Below the pieces are notes generated by a model. That model searched no databases. It was given only the letters and a program-made list of their open reading frames with translations, and was not told the DNA's origin. From Alphaproteobacteria bacterium (GTDB lineage: Bacteria > Pseudomonadota > Alphaproteobacteria > UBA828), in assembly GCA_022823305.1 (NCBI GenBank), contig JAJDXK010000113.1, positions 1 to 41,680 on the forward strand: 41,680 nucleotides of DNA, given 5' to 3'. Numbering within the stretch: the first letter of the stretch is position 1; every line of letters begins with the position of its first letter. Positions 23,524 to 32,955 of this stretch are shown one piece after another. A program made the position numbers and the translations under genes.

Positions 23524-24635
23524 GCGACCGCGCGGAGGGCTCGGAGACTCCGCCGGCGCCGGAGCAGGAAACGCCGCCGCCGTCAGCGGAGGAGCCTGCC
23601 GACGACGGCGGGTCCGAGAGCCAGCGTCCCCGTCTGCTTCCGGTATGGATTCTCCTCGCCGCCGCAGCGGTCGCGGGCGGCGCCTGGGCTGTGACCGAGC
23701 GCGTGGGCGGTGACGGGCCGCCGCCGGACGAGGCCGCCGTGCCGCTCATCACCGCCTCCGCCGAGCCCTGGAAGGTGCGCCCCGACGATCCCGGCGGCAT
23801 GGAGATCCCGAACCAGGGCACGCTGATCTACGAGACGCTGACCACGGCCGATCCGGAGGAAGGACCGGAGCGGGTCCTGCCGCCGCCGGAGGAGCCGCTG
23901 AGCCCCCCGCCGCCGGAGGAGCCCGTTGCCGAAGAGCCCACGGCGCCGGAGGATGCCCCCATCGAGGTGGCGGCCCTGCCGGAGCCGGGAGCGGTAGAGC
24001 CCGCTGACGCGGAGCAGGCGCCGCCCGTCGAGGCTGCCGCGGATGCGGACGTGCCGGCTGCGGAGCCCGAGACGTTCGTGGTCGCCCTGGACGGCGTGCC
24101 TCTGCCGCCGACGAAGCCCGGAACCGCCGCGCCGGCGCCGGTCGCGGAAGCGCCGCAAGCGGATGACGACGCGCTCGAGATGGCCCTGGTCCAGGATCCC
24201 CCGGCGCCGGAGCCCGAAGCCCCTGCTGCCGCACCCCTGGAAGACGGCGTGGAGGGTGTGCCGACCCCCGTCTACAAGCCGGTCGGCGTCGCCCGCGCCG
24301 CGCCTGCCACGCCAGCGGCGCCTTCGAGCGAAGCTGCGACGTCGCTGCCGGAGCCCGAGCCGGAAGAGACACAGCCCGCCGTCGGCGACTGGCGCTACGT
24401 TCAGCTCGCCGCCTCCAACGCCAGGCGACCGCTGGAGGCGCACTGGGAGATGCTGCGCCGCCGGCATGACGACGTTCTGGTCGGGCTCAGCCCGCTCATC
24501 ATGCCGGTGGACAGCGGCGAGAACGGCATCACCTATCGGCTGCGCGCCGGGCCGCTGAGCGACGGGGAATCGGCGCGCTGGGTCTGCGCGCAACTCAAGG
24601 CACGCGGGCTCGACTGCTTCGTGCCGCTGGATTGA
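23520..24635 (+). CDS. SPOR-domain membrane protein
   Basis: The protein has 371 residues, and the ATG overlaps the argS stop. It has an acidic Pro/Glu-rich cytoplasmic N terminus (1-42) and a single membrane helix at about 43-59 ([17 protein letters not shown]). A long Pro/Ala/Glu-rich periplasmic linker runs to about 290. A C-terminal SPOR fold (about 295-371) begins [10 protein letters not shown] and ends [17 protein letters not shown] domains bind peptidoglycan strands stripped of stem peptides, usually at the septum. The position between argS and nagZ is common in alphaproteobacteria. The linker is low complexity, so alignments there will be unreliable. Confidence 0.9.
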   Translation: MSDRAEGSETPPAPEQETPPPSAEEPADDGGSESQRPRLLPVWILLAAAAVAGGAWAVTERVGGDGPPPDEAAVPLITASAEPWKVRPDDPGGMEIPNQGTLIYETLTTADPEEGPERVLPPPEEPLSPPPPEEPVAEEPTAPEDAPIEVAALPEPGAVEPADAEQAPPVEAAADADVPAAEPETFVVALDGVPLPPTKPGTAAPAPVAEAPQADDDALEMALVQDPPAPEPEAPAAAPLEDGVEGVPTPVYKPVGVARAAPATPAAPSSEAATSLPEPEPEETQPAVGDWRYVQLAASNARRPLEAHWEMLRRRHDDVLVGLSPLIMPVDSGENGITYRLRAGPLSDGESARWVCAQLKARGLDCFVPLD

Positions 24636-24643
24636 GGCGAACG

Positions 24644-25678
24644 GTGACGGCGCGCACCGCGCCGCGAGCGGCGATTTTCGGCTGCGCGGGCACGACGCTC
24701 GATGCGGACGAGCGGCGCTTTCTGGCCGAGGCCGATCCCGCCGGGTTCATCCTGTTCAAGCGCAACTGCGAGAACCCGCGGCAGACGCAGGCGCTGATCG
24801 CGGCGCTGCGCGAAGCGGTGGCGCGCGCGGACGCGCCGGTGCTGGTCGATCAGGAGGGCGGCCGCGTGGTCCGCCTCGACCCGCCCCACTGGCAGGCACC
24901 TCCCGCCGCGGCGCAACTGGGCACGCTCGCCGAGGCCGACGAGGCTGCCGGCACGCGCGCGGCCTGGCTCAGCGCCCGCCTGGTGGCGGCGGACCTCGCT
25001 CCGCTGGGGTTCACCGTCAACTGCGCGCCGGTGCTGGACCTGAGTTTCCCCGCTGCGAGCACGGTGGTGGGCGATCGCTCGTTCGGCGCCGACCCGGCCC
25101 TGGTGGCGCGCCTCGGCCGCGCCGTCGCGGACGGGCTCGCGGCCGGCGGCATCGTCCCCGCCATCAAGCACATGCCCGGTCACGGACGGGCGAGCGCCGA
25201 CAGCCACGCGGTGCTGCCGCGCGTGGACGCATCGCTCGCGGCGCTGCGCGCCAATGACTTCCGGCCCTTCCGCGCGCTCCGGGACGTGCCCGTGGGCCTC
25301 ACCGCCCATGTCCTCTACACCGCGCTCGACGCCGGGCGGCCGGGCACCGTGTCTCCCGTCGTGATCGGCGAGGCCGTGCGCGGCGACATCGGCTTCGACG
25401 GCCTGCTGGTGAGCGACGACCTCTCCATGGGGGCGCTGACCGGCTCGGCGGGCGGGCGTGCCGCCGCAGCGCTCGCGGCGGGCTGCGACCTGGCGCTCCA
25501 CTGCAACGGAAGGCGCGTCGAAATGGAGGAGGTGGCGCAGGCGGTGCCGCGGCTTTCGGAGCGCGCGCTGGAGCGCCTCGAGCGCATGCTGGCGGCGCGG
25601 TGCGAGCCCGGCGAATTCGATGCCAGAAAGGGACGCCGTGAGCTGGATGCGCTGCTCGCCGAGATGGCGCCGCGGTGA
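24644..25678 (+). CDS. nagZ: Beta-N-acetylhexosaminidase, glycoside hydrolase family 3
   Basis: The protein has 344 residues from GTG 24644, which has GAGG six bases upstream; the frame also contains a TTG at 24632. It is a family 3 glycosidase: FILFKRNCENPRQ, LVDQEGGRVVRL, and the catalytic-loop pattern KHMPGHGRASADSHAVLP with the NagZ-specific Asp-Ser-His acid/base. The nucleophile Asp lies in LLVSDDLSMGAL. NagZ removes GlcNAc from anhydromuropeptides in the cytoplasm during cell wall recycling. It is immediately downstream of the SPOR gene and coupled to the M50 protease gene by a 4-base overlap. Confidence 0.94.
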   Translation: MTARTAPRAAIFGCAGTTLDADERRFLAEADPAGFILFKRNCENPRQTQALIAALREAVARADAPVLVDQEGGRVVRLDPPHWQAPPAAAQLGTLAEADEAAGTRAAWLSARLVAADLAPLGFTVNCAPVLDLSFPAASTVVGDRSFGADPALVARLGRAVADGLAAGGIVPAIKHMPGHGRASADSHAVLPRVDASLAALRANDFRPFRALRDVPVGLTAHVLYTALDAGRPGTVSPVVIGEAVRGDIGFDGLLVSDDLSMGALTGSAGGRAAAALAAGCDLALHCNGRRVEMEEVAQAVPRLSERALERLERMLAARCEPGEFDARKGRRELDALLAEMAPR

Positions 25679-26379
25679 TCGAGGCCTGGCTGCTCGCTGC
25701 GTCGGTCTGGGTGATCCCGGTGCTGTTCGCGATCACCCTGCACGAGGCCGCCCACGGCTGGGCCGCGCTCAGGCTGGGCGACGACACGGCGAAGCGCGCG
25801 GGCCGCATCACCCTGAATCCGCTCAAGCACGTCCATCCCGTGGGCACCGTCCTGCTGCCGGGGGCGCTGATCGCCCTCGGCGCACCCTTCGTCTTCGGCT
25901 TCGCCAGGCCGGTGCCGATCAACCCGGCGAAGTTTCGCACGCTCAGGCTCGGGCTCATCCTGGTGGCGCTGGCGGGGCCGGGCATGAACGTCCTGCTGGC
26001 CTGCGTCTCCGCCCTGCTGCTCCACGTGGCGGATGCCTTTCCCCCGTCGCTCGCAGACTGGTGGCGCGCGACCTTCACCCTCGGCATCGTCATCAACCTG
26101 GTGCTGGCCGTCTTCAACATGCTGCCCGTGCCACCGCTTGACGGGGGCCGCGTGGTGCACGGCCTGCTGCCGCCGCGCTTCGCCCGGCGTTTCGCGCGAC
26201 TCGAACGCTTTGGTATCATCGCCGTGCTGGTCGGATTCTTCCTCGTGCCGCTGGCGGCGGCGGAGTTCGGCAGCGCGTTCAACCCGCTGGCCGCCGTCGT
26301 GCTGCCGCCGACGGCTGCGGGATACGAGTTGATCGTCGACGTGTTCGGCGTGGAGTCGCTTGTGTCATGGCCGATCTGA
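25675..26379 (+). CDS. Site-2 protease family (M50) membrane metalloprotease
   Basis: The 234-residue polytopic inner-membrane protein starts at a GTG overlapping the nagZ stop. The zinc motif is HEAAH at 23-27 inside the first helix. The third ligand Asp157 is in NMLPVPPLDGGRV, the standard M50 arrangement. There is no PDZ domain, so it belongs to the short YwhC/Rip-like class and not to RseP. Such enzymes cut substrates within the membrane; the target here is unknown. The protein overlaps scpA by 13 bases. This gene between nagZ and scpA is a familiar alphaproteobacterial arrangement. Confidence 0.92.
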   Translation: MIEAWLLAASVWVIPVLFAITLHEAAHGWAALRLGDDTAKRAGRITLNPLKHVHPVGTVLLPGALIALGAPFVFGFARPVPINPAKFRTLRLGLILVALAGPGMNVLLACVSALLLHVADAFPPSLADWWRATFTLGIVINLVLAVFNMLPVPPLDGGRVVHGLLPPRFARRFARLERFGIIAVLVGFFLVPLAAAEFGSAFNPLAAVVLPPTAAGYELIVDVFGVESLVSWPI

Positions 26380-27188
26380 CGCCCTTCGGAGACGAGTCCG
26401 CCGGGCCGGGCGTGCCCCCGCCTGCGCCCGACGCCGGCGGCGACGAGCGCGCGCTGATCGTCAACCTCGACGGGTACGAGGGGCCGCTCGACCTGCTTCT
26501 CACGCTGGCCCGCAGCCAGAAGGTCGACCTCGCGCGCATCTCCATCCTGGCGCTCGCCGAGCAGTATCTGGCCTACATCGCCGAGGCGCGGCAGCTTCGC
26601 CTGGAGCTCGCGGCCGGCTACCTGGTCATGGCGGCGTGGCTCGCCTACCTCAAGTCGCGGCTGCTGCTGCCCGACGAGGAGGCGGACGCCGACGAGCCGA
26701 GCGGGCCCGAGATGGCGGCGGCGCTCGCCTTCAGGCTGCGCCGGCTGGCCGCGATGCGCGACGCGGCGGAGACACTGATGGATCGCCCGCAGCTCGGCCG
26801 CGACGTCTTTGCCGCCGGTGCCGCCGAGGGGCTCGCGGTGCGCCGGAAGGCCCTGCACGAAAGCACGCTGCACGAGCTGCTGCGCGCCTACGCCGCCCAC
26901 CGCATCCGCCGCGAGCCCCGCCGGCTGCTGATCGAGCTCAGCGCCTATCACTCGATGGAGGACGCCTACCGCCGTCTTGCGGGGATGCTGGGCAGCGCGC
27001 CGGAGTGGGAGACGCTCTCGCGCTTCGTGCCGCGCGGCCCGGGTGCCGAAAGCGAGGCGGTGGCCCGCTCGGGCCTCGCCAGCACATTGGCGGCGTCGCT
27101 CGAGCTCGCGCGGGAGGGGCGCCTGCAGATGCGCCAGCTGGAGCCTTTCGGCCCGATCTACCTGCGCCGGAGGCGCGAGGAGCCATGA
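26367..27188 (+). CDS. scpA: Segregation and condensation protein A
   Basis: The protein has 273 residues; the ATG lies 13 bases inside the preceding gene. It is the kleisin subunit of the SMC-ScpAB complex. The N-terminal block LDGYEGPLDLLLTLARSQKVDL binds the SMC neck, followed by YLVMAAWLAYLKSRLLLP. The C-terminal winged-helix region is at about 190-273. It acts in the cytoplasm to organise and segregate the chromosome. About 20 extra residues precede the conserved block (a Pro/Ala/Asp-rich leader). It is translationally coupled to scpB. Confidence 0.96.
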   Translation: MADLTPFGDESAGPGVPPPAPDAGGDERALIVNLDGYEGPLDLLLTLARSQKVDLARISILALAEQYLAYIAEARQLRLELAAGYLVMAAWLAYLKSRLLLPDEEADADEPSGPEMAAALAFRLRRLAAMRDAAETLMDRPQLGRDVFAAGAAEGLAVRRKALHESTLHELLRAYAAHRIRREPRRLLIELSAYHSMEDAYRRLAGMLGSAPEWETLSRFVPRGPGAESEAVARSGLASTLAASLELAREGRLQMRQLEPFGPIYLRRRREEP

Positions 27189-27913
27189 CCGATTCGCCCG
27201 ATCCCCGGCTCTCCCTGGAGCCTTCGGAAGACGACGAGCGCGCAGCCCAGGCGCTGCGCATCATGGAGGCCGTGATCTTCGCGGCCGCCCGGCCGGTGGA
27301 CGAGGAGACGCTCGCGGCGCAGCTTCCGCAAGGCACCGACATCGAGAGGGGCCTCGCCACGCTCGCGGCGCACTACAGCCGGCGCGGCATTCAGCTGGTC
27401 AAGGTGGCGGGCGGCTGGAGCTTCCGCACGGCGCCCGATCTCGCCGACCGTCTGACGGTGCACCGCGTGGTCCGGCGGCGTCTCTCGCGGGCGGCGCTGG
27501 AGACGCTCGCGATCATCGCCTACCACCAGCCCGTGACGCGGGCGGAGGTGGAGGACATCCGCGGCGTGCACCTCGGGCGCGGCACCCTCGACCTGCTGCT
27601 GGAGGCAGGCTGGATCGCGCCCAAGGGGCGCCGCCGCACGCCGGGCCGTCCCGTCACCTGGGTCACGACGCCTGCCTTCCTGGAGCACTTCGGCCTGGAC
27701 GACCTCGACGACCTGCCGGGCCTCGAGGAGCTCGAGGCCGCCGGCCTGCTGGAGGCCGATCCACCGGCCGGAGAGGGGGGCGAGGCAGGAAGCGGGGAGA
27801 GGGACGAGGACGCTGCGGAGCCTGCCGGAGAGATGGAGGACGAGGCGCCCGACGCCGACGAGGCCGCGTCGACCACCGTCGTGCCCCTCGCCGGCCGGGG
27901 CAGCGCACCCTAG
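27185..27913 (+). CDS. scpB: Segregation and condensation protein B
   Basis: The protein has 242 residues; the start codon overlaps the scpA stop (ATGA). Two winged-helix domains are visible. The first contains RIMEAVIFAAARPVDEETLA, the second LSRAALETLAIIAYHQPVTR followed by EVEDIRGV. ScpB dimers regulate the SMC-kleisin ring. The last about 55 residues are an acidic Glu/Asp/Ala tail after the conserved core, probably disordered. A hairpin in the 36-base gap after the stop separates it from the convergent formate dehydrogenase. In many alphaproteobacteria tatABC follows scpB; it does not here. Confidence 0.96.
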   Translation: MTDSPDPRLSLEPSEDDERAAQALRIMEAVIFAAARPVDEETLAAQLPQGTDIERGLATLAAHYSRRGIQLVKVAGGWSFRTAPDLADRLTVHRVVRRRLSRAALETLAIIAYHQPVTRAEVEDIRGVHLGRGTLDLLLEAGWIAPKGRRRTPGRPVTWVTTPAFLEHFGLDDLDDLPGLEELEAAGLLEADPPAGEGGEAGSGERDEDAAEPAGEMEDEAPDADEAASTTVVPLAGRGSAP

Positions 27914-27921
27914 CTAGCCGG

Positions 27922-27940
27922 CGGCGGCGACGCGCCGCTG
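27922..27940. terminator. Bidirectional terminator-like hairpin between scpB and fdsA
   Basis: CGGCGGCG and CGCCGCTG pair around an ACG loop (one G-T pair) in the 36-base gap between convergent genes. On the plus strand it is followed by TGTAGTTCCCTATT, a weak U-tract. The position suits termination from both sides. Confidence 0.5.
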
Positions 27941-27949
27941 TGTAGTTCC

Positions 27950-30706
27950 CTATTCAGCCGCTTCGGCAGGTGCGTTCACCGCACTGACGCGGGCGGCGCA
28001 GTACTTGAACTCCGGAATCTTGCCGAAGGGATCGAGGGCCGGGTTGGTCAGCATGTTGCTGGCGGCCTCGGCGAAGCAGAAGGGGATGAAGACGACGCCC
28101 GCGGGCACGCCCGCATCGGCGCGGGCGCGGAGCGCGATGGCGCCGCGCCGGGTCTCGACCGTGATCGGCGCGCCGGGCTCGATCGCCATGCGCTCCAGCT
28201 CCGCCGGTGCGAGATGGGCGACGGCCTCGGGCTCCAGGTCGTCGAGCACGGAGGCGCGCCGGGTCATGGCGCCGGTGTGCCAGTGCTCCAGCATCCGCCC
28301 GGTCGTGAGTACCATGGGGAACTCGTCGTCGGGCGATTCGTCGGGCGGGACGATGCCGGCGGGCACCAGCTTGCCCCGCTTGCTCGGCGTCGGGTAGCCG
28401 TCCTCGAAGATCACGTCGCGGCCGGGGTCATCCTCGCCGGTGCTGGGGTAGGTGACGGCGCTCTCACGGCGCAGCCTCTCCCAGTTGATGTTGTCGAGCG
28501 AGGGCATGCAGCCGGTCATCTCGGCGAAGACGTCGGCCGGGCCGGAATAGTTCCAGTCGAGCCCGATGCGGCGCGCGATCTCCTGGATGATCCACCAGTC
28601 CTGCTCGACGCCCTCGGGCGCGTCGAGGGCGATGCGGCCCATCTGCACCTGGCGGTTGGTGTTGGTGACGGTGCCGTCCTTCTCCGGCCACGCGCTCGCC
28701 GGCAGCACCACGTCGGCGTGCCATGCGGTCTCGGTGAGGAAGAGCTCCTGGACCACGAGGTGGTCGAGGGAGGCGAGGGCCTCGCGCACGTGGGTCAGGT
28801 TGGGGTCGGACATCGCGGGGTTCTCGCCCATGATGTACATGCCCCTGACCTTGCCCTCGTGGGCGGCGTTCATGACCTCGACCACGGTAAGCCCCGCATC
28901 GGGGTCCAGCTCGGCGCTCCAGAATTCCGAGAACTGCGCGCGCAGGGTGGGATCGGTCACCCGCTGGTAGTCCGGGTACATCATCGGGATGAGGCCTGCA
29001 TCCGAGGCGCCCTGGACGTTGTTCTGCCCGCGCAGCGGATGCAGCCCGGTGCCGGGGCGGCCGACCTGGCCCGCCATCAGCGCCAGCGAGATCAGGCAGC
29101 GGGCATTGTCGGTGCCGTGGATGTGCTGGGAGATGCCCATGCCCCAGAAGATGATCGCGGCCTCCGCCCGGCCGTAGATGCGGGCGACCTGGCGCAGCAC
29201 GTCGGGCTCGATGCCGCAGACCGGCCCCATCTCCTCCGGCGAATAGTCGGCGAGGTGGGCCTTGAGCTGCTCGAAGCCCTCGGTGTGGGCGTGCACGTAC
29301 TGCCGGTCGTAGAGCTCGTCCTCGACGATGACGTGCATCAGCGCGTTGAGCAGCGCCACGTCCGTGCCCGGCTTGAACTGGAGGAAGTGGCTCGCGTGGC
29401 GCGAGAGCGCCGAGCCGCGCGGGTCAATCACGATCAGCTTCGCGCCCCGCTTCGCCGCGTTCTTGAAGAAGGTCGCGGCCACCGGGTGGTTCGCAGTGGG
29501 CTGGGCACCGATCACGATGATGACGTCGGAATGCTCGACCTGGTTGAAGCTCGCCGTGACCGCGCCGGAGCCGATGCACTCGAGCAGCGCCGCCACAGAG
29601 GAGGCGTGGCAGAGCCGCGTGCAATGGTCCACGTTGTTGGTGCCGAAGCCGGCGCGCACCAGCTTCTGGAAGAGGTAGGCCTCCTCGTTCGACCCCTTGG
29701 CCGAGCCGAAGCCGGCGAGCGCGCCGGCGCCGTGGTCGTCGCGGATGCGCGCGAGGCCCTCTGCGGCCCGGTCAAGCGCCTCGTCCCACGTGGCCTCCCG
29801 GAAGTGGGTGAAGGGGTTGGCCGGGTCGATGTCTATGTCGGCGGACTTGGCCGCACCCTCCAGGCGGATCAGCGGCGTCGCGAGGCGGTGGGGGTGGCTC
29901 ACGTAGTCGAAGCCGAAGCGGCCCTTGACGCAGAGCCTGCCGTGGTTGGCCGGGCCGTCCCTGCCGTCGACCCAGAGGATCCTGTTGTCCTTGACGTTGA
30001 AGGTGAGCTGGCAGCCGACACCGCAGTAGGGGCAGACGCTGTCGACCTGCTTGGCGGGCTCTTCCTTGCCCACCTCCCTGGCCGGCATCAGCGCGCCGGT
30101 GGGGCAGGCCTGCACGCACTCGCCGCAGGCGACGCAGGTGCTCTCGCCCATGGGGTCGTCGAAGTCGAAGACGATCTTGTTGCGCGCGCCGCGGCCCGCC
30201 ATGCCGATCACGTCGTTGACCTGCACCTCGCGGCAGGCGCGCACGCAGCGCGTGCAGTGGATGCAGGCGTCGAGGTTGACCGCCATCGCCGTGTGGCTGA
30301 GGTCGGGCGAAGGCGACTGCCGCGCCGGGAAGCGGCTGCCGGTGCGGTCCATGCGCTCCGCCCAGTCCCACAGCTCGCAGGAGGGATCGTGGCTGGATTC
30401 GGTCGGGGGCTGGTCGGCGAGCAGCAGCTCCATAACCATGTCGCGGGCGCGCACCGCCCGCTCCACCGAGACACGGACCTCCATCCCCTCCGCCGGTTTG
30501 CGGATGCAGGAGGCGGCCAGCACCCGCTCGCCCTCGATCTCCACCATGCAGGCGCGGCAGTTGCCGTCCGCCCGGTAGCCGGGCTCGGGCGTGTAGCAGA
30601 GGTGGGGAATGTCGATCCCCTCACGCCTGGCCACCTGCCAGATGGTCTCGTCCGGCGCCGCGCTGACGGCGCGCCCGTCGAGGGTGAAGCGGATGTCGTC
30701 GCTCAT
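27950..30706 (-). CDS. fdsA: NAD-dependent formate dehydrogenase, molybdenum catalytic (alpha) subunit
   Basis: The 918-residue protein carries a NuoG-like N terminus. This has a 2Fe-2S ferredoxin domain (LCYTPEPGYRADGNCRACMVE), then two 4Fe-4S clusters (ACIHCTRCVRACREVQ and CVACGECVQACPTGAL). A 4Fe-4S site before the molybdopterin domain reads VCPYCGVGC. The metal ligand is Cys366 with catalytic His367 (RLCHASSV), so it is the cysteine and not the selenocysteine form. It oxidises formate to CO2 and passes electrons to the FdsB-like partner. The ATG overlaps the stop of that upstream gene. No fdhD or fdsD-like gene is next to it, so sulfuration and assembly factors must lie elsewhere. Confidence 0.94.
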   Translation of the reverse strand: MSDDIRFTLDGRAVSAAPDETIWQVARREGIDIPHLCYTPEPGYRADGNCRACMVEIEGERVLAASCIRKPAEGMEVRVSVERAVRARDMVMELLLADQPPTESSHDPSCELWDWAERMDRTGSRFPARQSPSPDLSHTAMAVNLDACIHCTRCVRACREVQVNDVIGMAGRGARNKIVFDFDDPMGESTCVACGECVQACPTGALMPAREVGKEEPAKQVDSVCPYCGVGCQLTFNVKDNRILWVDGRDGPANHGRLCVKGRFGFDYVSHPHRLATPLIRLEGAAKSADIDIDPANPFTHFREATWDEALDRAAEGLARIRDDHGAGALAGFGSAKGSNEEAYLFQKLVRAGFGTNNVDHCTRLCHASSVAALLECIGSGAVTASFNQVEHSDVIIVIGAQPTANHPVAATFFKNAAKRGAKLIVIDPRGSALSRHASHFLQFKPGTDVALLNALMHVIVEDELYDRQYVHAHTEGFEQLKAHLADYSPEEMGPVCGIEPDVLRQVARIYGRAEAAIIFWGMGISQHIHGTDNARCLISLALMAGQVGRPGTGLHPLRGQNNVQGASDAGLIPMMYPDYQRVTDPTLRAQFSEFWSAELDPDAGLTVVEVMNAAHEGKVRGMYIMGENPAMSDPNLTHVREALASLDHLVVQELFLTETAWHADVVLPASAWPEKDGTVTNTNRQVQMGRIALDAPEGVEQDWWIIQEIARRIGLDWNYSGPADVFAEMTGCMPSLDNINWERLRRESAVTYPSTGEDDPGRDVIFEDGYPTPSKRGKLVPAGIVPPDESPDDEFPMVLTTGRMLEHWHTGAMTRRASVLDDLEPEAVAHLAPAELERMAIEPGAPITVETRRGAIALRARADAGVPAGVVFIPFCFAEAASNMLTNPALDPFGKIPEFKYCAARVSAVNAPAEAAE

Positions 30707-32403
30707 GCGAGCTCCTCCGGGAAATAGCGCAGGATCGAGAGCAGCGGGTTGGGCGCCGCCTGGCCGAGGCCGCAGATCGAGGCGTCAGCCATCGCCGTGC
30801 TCAGCTCGCGCAGCAGCGGCACGTCCCAGCGCCCGTCGCTCATCAGCACGGCCGCCTTCTCGCAGCCGACGCGGCAGGGCGTGCACTGCCCGCAGCTCTC
30901 GTCCTCGAAGAAGCGCATCAGGTTCAGTGCTGCAGCCTTGAGGTCGTCCTGATCGGAGAGGACCATGACCGCGGCCGAGCCGATGAAGCAGCCGTGCGCC
31001 TCCAGGGTGCCGAAATCGAGGGGGAGATCGGCCATCGAGGCGGGCAGGATGCCGCCGGAGGCCCCGCCCGGCAGGTAGGCCCTGAACGCGTGGCCCTCTG
31101 CCATGCCGCCGCAATACTCGGTCAGCAGCTCATTCATGGTGATGCCGGCCGGCGCGCGCTTGACGCCCGGCTCCCTGACCCGGCCCGAGACCGAGAAGCT
31201 GTGGAAGCCGGAGCGCCCGTTGCGGCCCTCGTCGGCGAACCAGCCGGGCCCGCGCTCCAGGATGTCGCGCACCCAGTGGAGCGTCTCGACGTTGTTGATG
31301 AGCGTGGGCCGACCCCAGAGCCCGACCTGGGAGGGGAAGGGGGGCTTGTGCCGGGGCTCGCCGCGCTTGCCCTCGATGCTTTCCAGCATCGCCGACTCCT
31401 CGCCGCAGATGTAGGCGCCCGCGCCCCGTCGGAGAATGAGCCTGGTCCGGGCGGTCATGCCGGCGGCGTCGAGCCTGGCGATCTCGTCGAGCAGGATCTC
31501 GCGGATGCCCGGATACTCGTCGCGCAGATAGATGTAGCACTCGGCCGCTTCCACGGCCCAGCCGGCGATCAGCGAGCCTTCGAGGAAGCGGTGCGGGTCG
31601 GTCTCCATGTAGACCCGGTCCTTGATGGTGCCCGGCTCGCCCTCGTCGGCATTCACCGCCATCAGGCGGGGCCCGGCCTCGGCGCGGACGAAGCGCCACT
31701 TGCGGCCGGTGGGAAAGCCCGCGCCGCCCTTGCCCTTGAGGCCGCTCTCCTCCAGCGCCGCGATCACGTCGCCGACCTGCCGCGCGCCCGACAGGCACTC
31801 CTCGAGCACGCGGTAGCCGCCGCCCGCGACATAGGCGTCGAAATCGACGTAGGACGGGATCACGGGCGCGTGCTCCGCTCCCTCGATGCAGGCGAGGATC
31901 GATTCCACGGTTGCGTTCGTCACGTGGCGATGGCCGACCTCGGCCACCGGCGCCTCCTCGCAGCGGCCCATGCAGGGCGCGCGGACCACGCGCACGCCCT
32001 CGCCTGCCGCCGCCGGCAGCGCGTCGAGCAGCGCAGGCGCGCCCAGACACTCGCAGGTGAGACTGTCGCAGACGCGGACCGTCAGCGGTGGCGGCGGGCT
32101 CTCGCCCTCCATGACCACGTCGAAGTGGGCGTAGAAGGTCGCGACCTCGTACACCTCGGCCATGGCGAGGCGCATCTCGGCCGCGAGCGCCGCCAGATGA
32201 CCCGCGGAAAGGCAGCCGTAGCGGTCCTGGATCCTGTGCAGGTGCTCGATCAGCAGGTCGGGGCGCCGCGGCTCGTCGCCCAGCAGCGCGCGTATCTCGT
32301 CCCGCGCCGCCGGCGAGACCTGTCGACCCTTCTCGGTGTAGCGCGCCTTGCGACGCCCCCGGCCGGGGTGTCGGGGCGCCTGATTGCCGCCAGGTAAGGC
32401 CAC
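30703..32403 (-). CDS. NAD-dependent formate dehydrogenase, fused gamma-beta (NuoE-NuoF-like) subunit
   Basis: I chose GTG 32403 because GGAG lies seven bases upstream and gives 566 residues; the frame is open to 32475 with weaker GTG codons. The N-terminal third is a NuoE/FdsG-type thioredoxin-like 2Fe-2S domain (VCDSLTCECLG, APCMGRCEEAP). The rest is NuoF/FdsB: NADH site GLKGKGGAGFPTGRKW, FMN region NADEGEPGTIKDR, and 4Fe-4S Cys ESCGQCTPCRVG with a later Cys in SICGLGQ. It takes electrons from FdsA and reduces NAD+. FdsG and FdsB are separate genes in Cupriavidus; here they are fused. The stop overlaps fdsA. Confidence 0.93.
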   Translation of the reverse strand: MALPGGNQAPRHPGRGRRKARYTEKGRQVSPAARDEIRALLGDEPRRPDLLIEHLHRIQDRYGCLSAGHLAALAAEMRLAMAEVYEVATFYAHFDVVMEGESPPPPLTVRVCDSLTCECLGAPALLDALPAAAGEGVRVVRAPCMGRCEEAPVAEVGHRHVTNATVESILACIEGAEHAPVIPSYVDFDAYVAGGGYRVLEECLSGARQVGDVIAALEESGLKGKGGAGFPTGRKWRFVRAEAGPRLMAVNADEGEPGTIKDRVYMETDPHRFLEGSLIAGWAVEAAECYIYLRDEYPGIREILLDEIARLDAAGMTARTRLILRRGAGAYICGEESAMLESIEGKRGEPRHKPPFPSQVGLWGRPTLINNVETLHWVRDILERGPGWFADEGRNGRSGFHSFSVSGRVREPGVKRAPAGITMNELLTEYCGGMAEGHAFRAYLPGGASGGILPASMADLPLDFGTLEAHGCFIGSAAVMVLSDQDDLKAAALNLMRFFEDESCGQCTPCRVGCEKAAVLMSDGRWDVPLLRELSTAMADASICGLGQAAPNPLLSILRYFPEELA

Positions 32404-32552
32404 CGGCACTCTCCACGAACGCAGCGCCGCCGTGGCAGGCAGGCGCTGTTGGAAACTGGCCCCGATGCGTAGCACCTAGGCCGTCAAGGGTCGAGACCTA
32501 GTTTGGCCCTGGGTGCCGGCGCGGACCGCGGCAAGCCCGGCGCGGCGGCCAT

Positions 32553-32750
32553 TCAGTACGAATCGTCGTGCGCGGGGGCGGGCAACTCGACCCGGGTCAA
32601 GGTGACCACGCCGGCATTGATCAGCCGCTTGCCGGCATTCTCGAAATTGGCGGTGACCCGCTCGCCGATCACGGACTGCACTTGGCCCAGGCCCCATTCC
32701 GGCGCCTGCGGATTCCTTACCCAGTCGCCCGGCGCGAGGCCGTCCGTCAT
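32553..32750 (-). CDS. DUF3553 domain protein
   Basis: The protein has 65 residues from ATG 32750, behind AGGCGA; an ATG seven codons upstream is possible. The sequence PGDWVRNPQAPEWGLGQVQS, then ANFENAGKRLINAGVV, matches the small alphaproteobacterial DUF3553 family. The same sort of small beta-barrel motif occurs in UvrD/PcrA tails and CarD-like proteins, which bind RNA polymerase or nucleic acid. The function here is unknown. The gene is separated by about 150 bases from the formate dehydrogenase genes downstream, so it may be in the same transcript or not. Confidence 0.85.
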   Translation of the reverse strand: MTDGLAPGDWVRNPQAPEWGLGQVQSVIGERVTANFENAGKRLINAGVVTLTRVELPAPAHDDSY

Positions 32751-32955
32751 CGTCGCCTGCCTCGTCTGCAATCGGCGGCTCCCGCATGCCGCCCGCGGCG
32801 CCGCAATGATAGCCGCGCTGCGCTCCGCCCACCATTCCGCAACACCACTCTGCGCGGTCCCGAGCTCAATATGTTCGTCCAGAACGCTGATATGTAACGA
32901 TTATCTTCGCATTTTCCGGCTTCAATCCGAATCGCGACCGCAGCCTCGGAATGCC

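Noticed and set aside
26360..27913. 517-codon frame suggesting an scpA-scpB fusion
   Set aside because: Its first half is an out-of-frame Arg/Ala/Gly-rich shadow of scpA; scpB starts at 27185.
28214..30727. 837-codon open frame on the plus strand, antisense to fdsA
   Set aside because: It is the mirror of a strongly conserved gene in G/C-rich DNA. Its translation is rich in Val, Gly, Arg, His and Ala and shows no domain.
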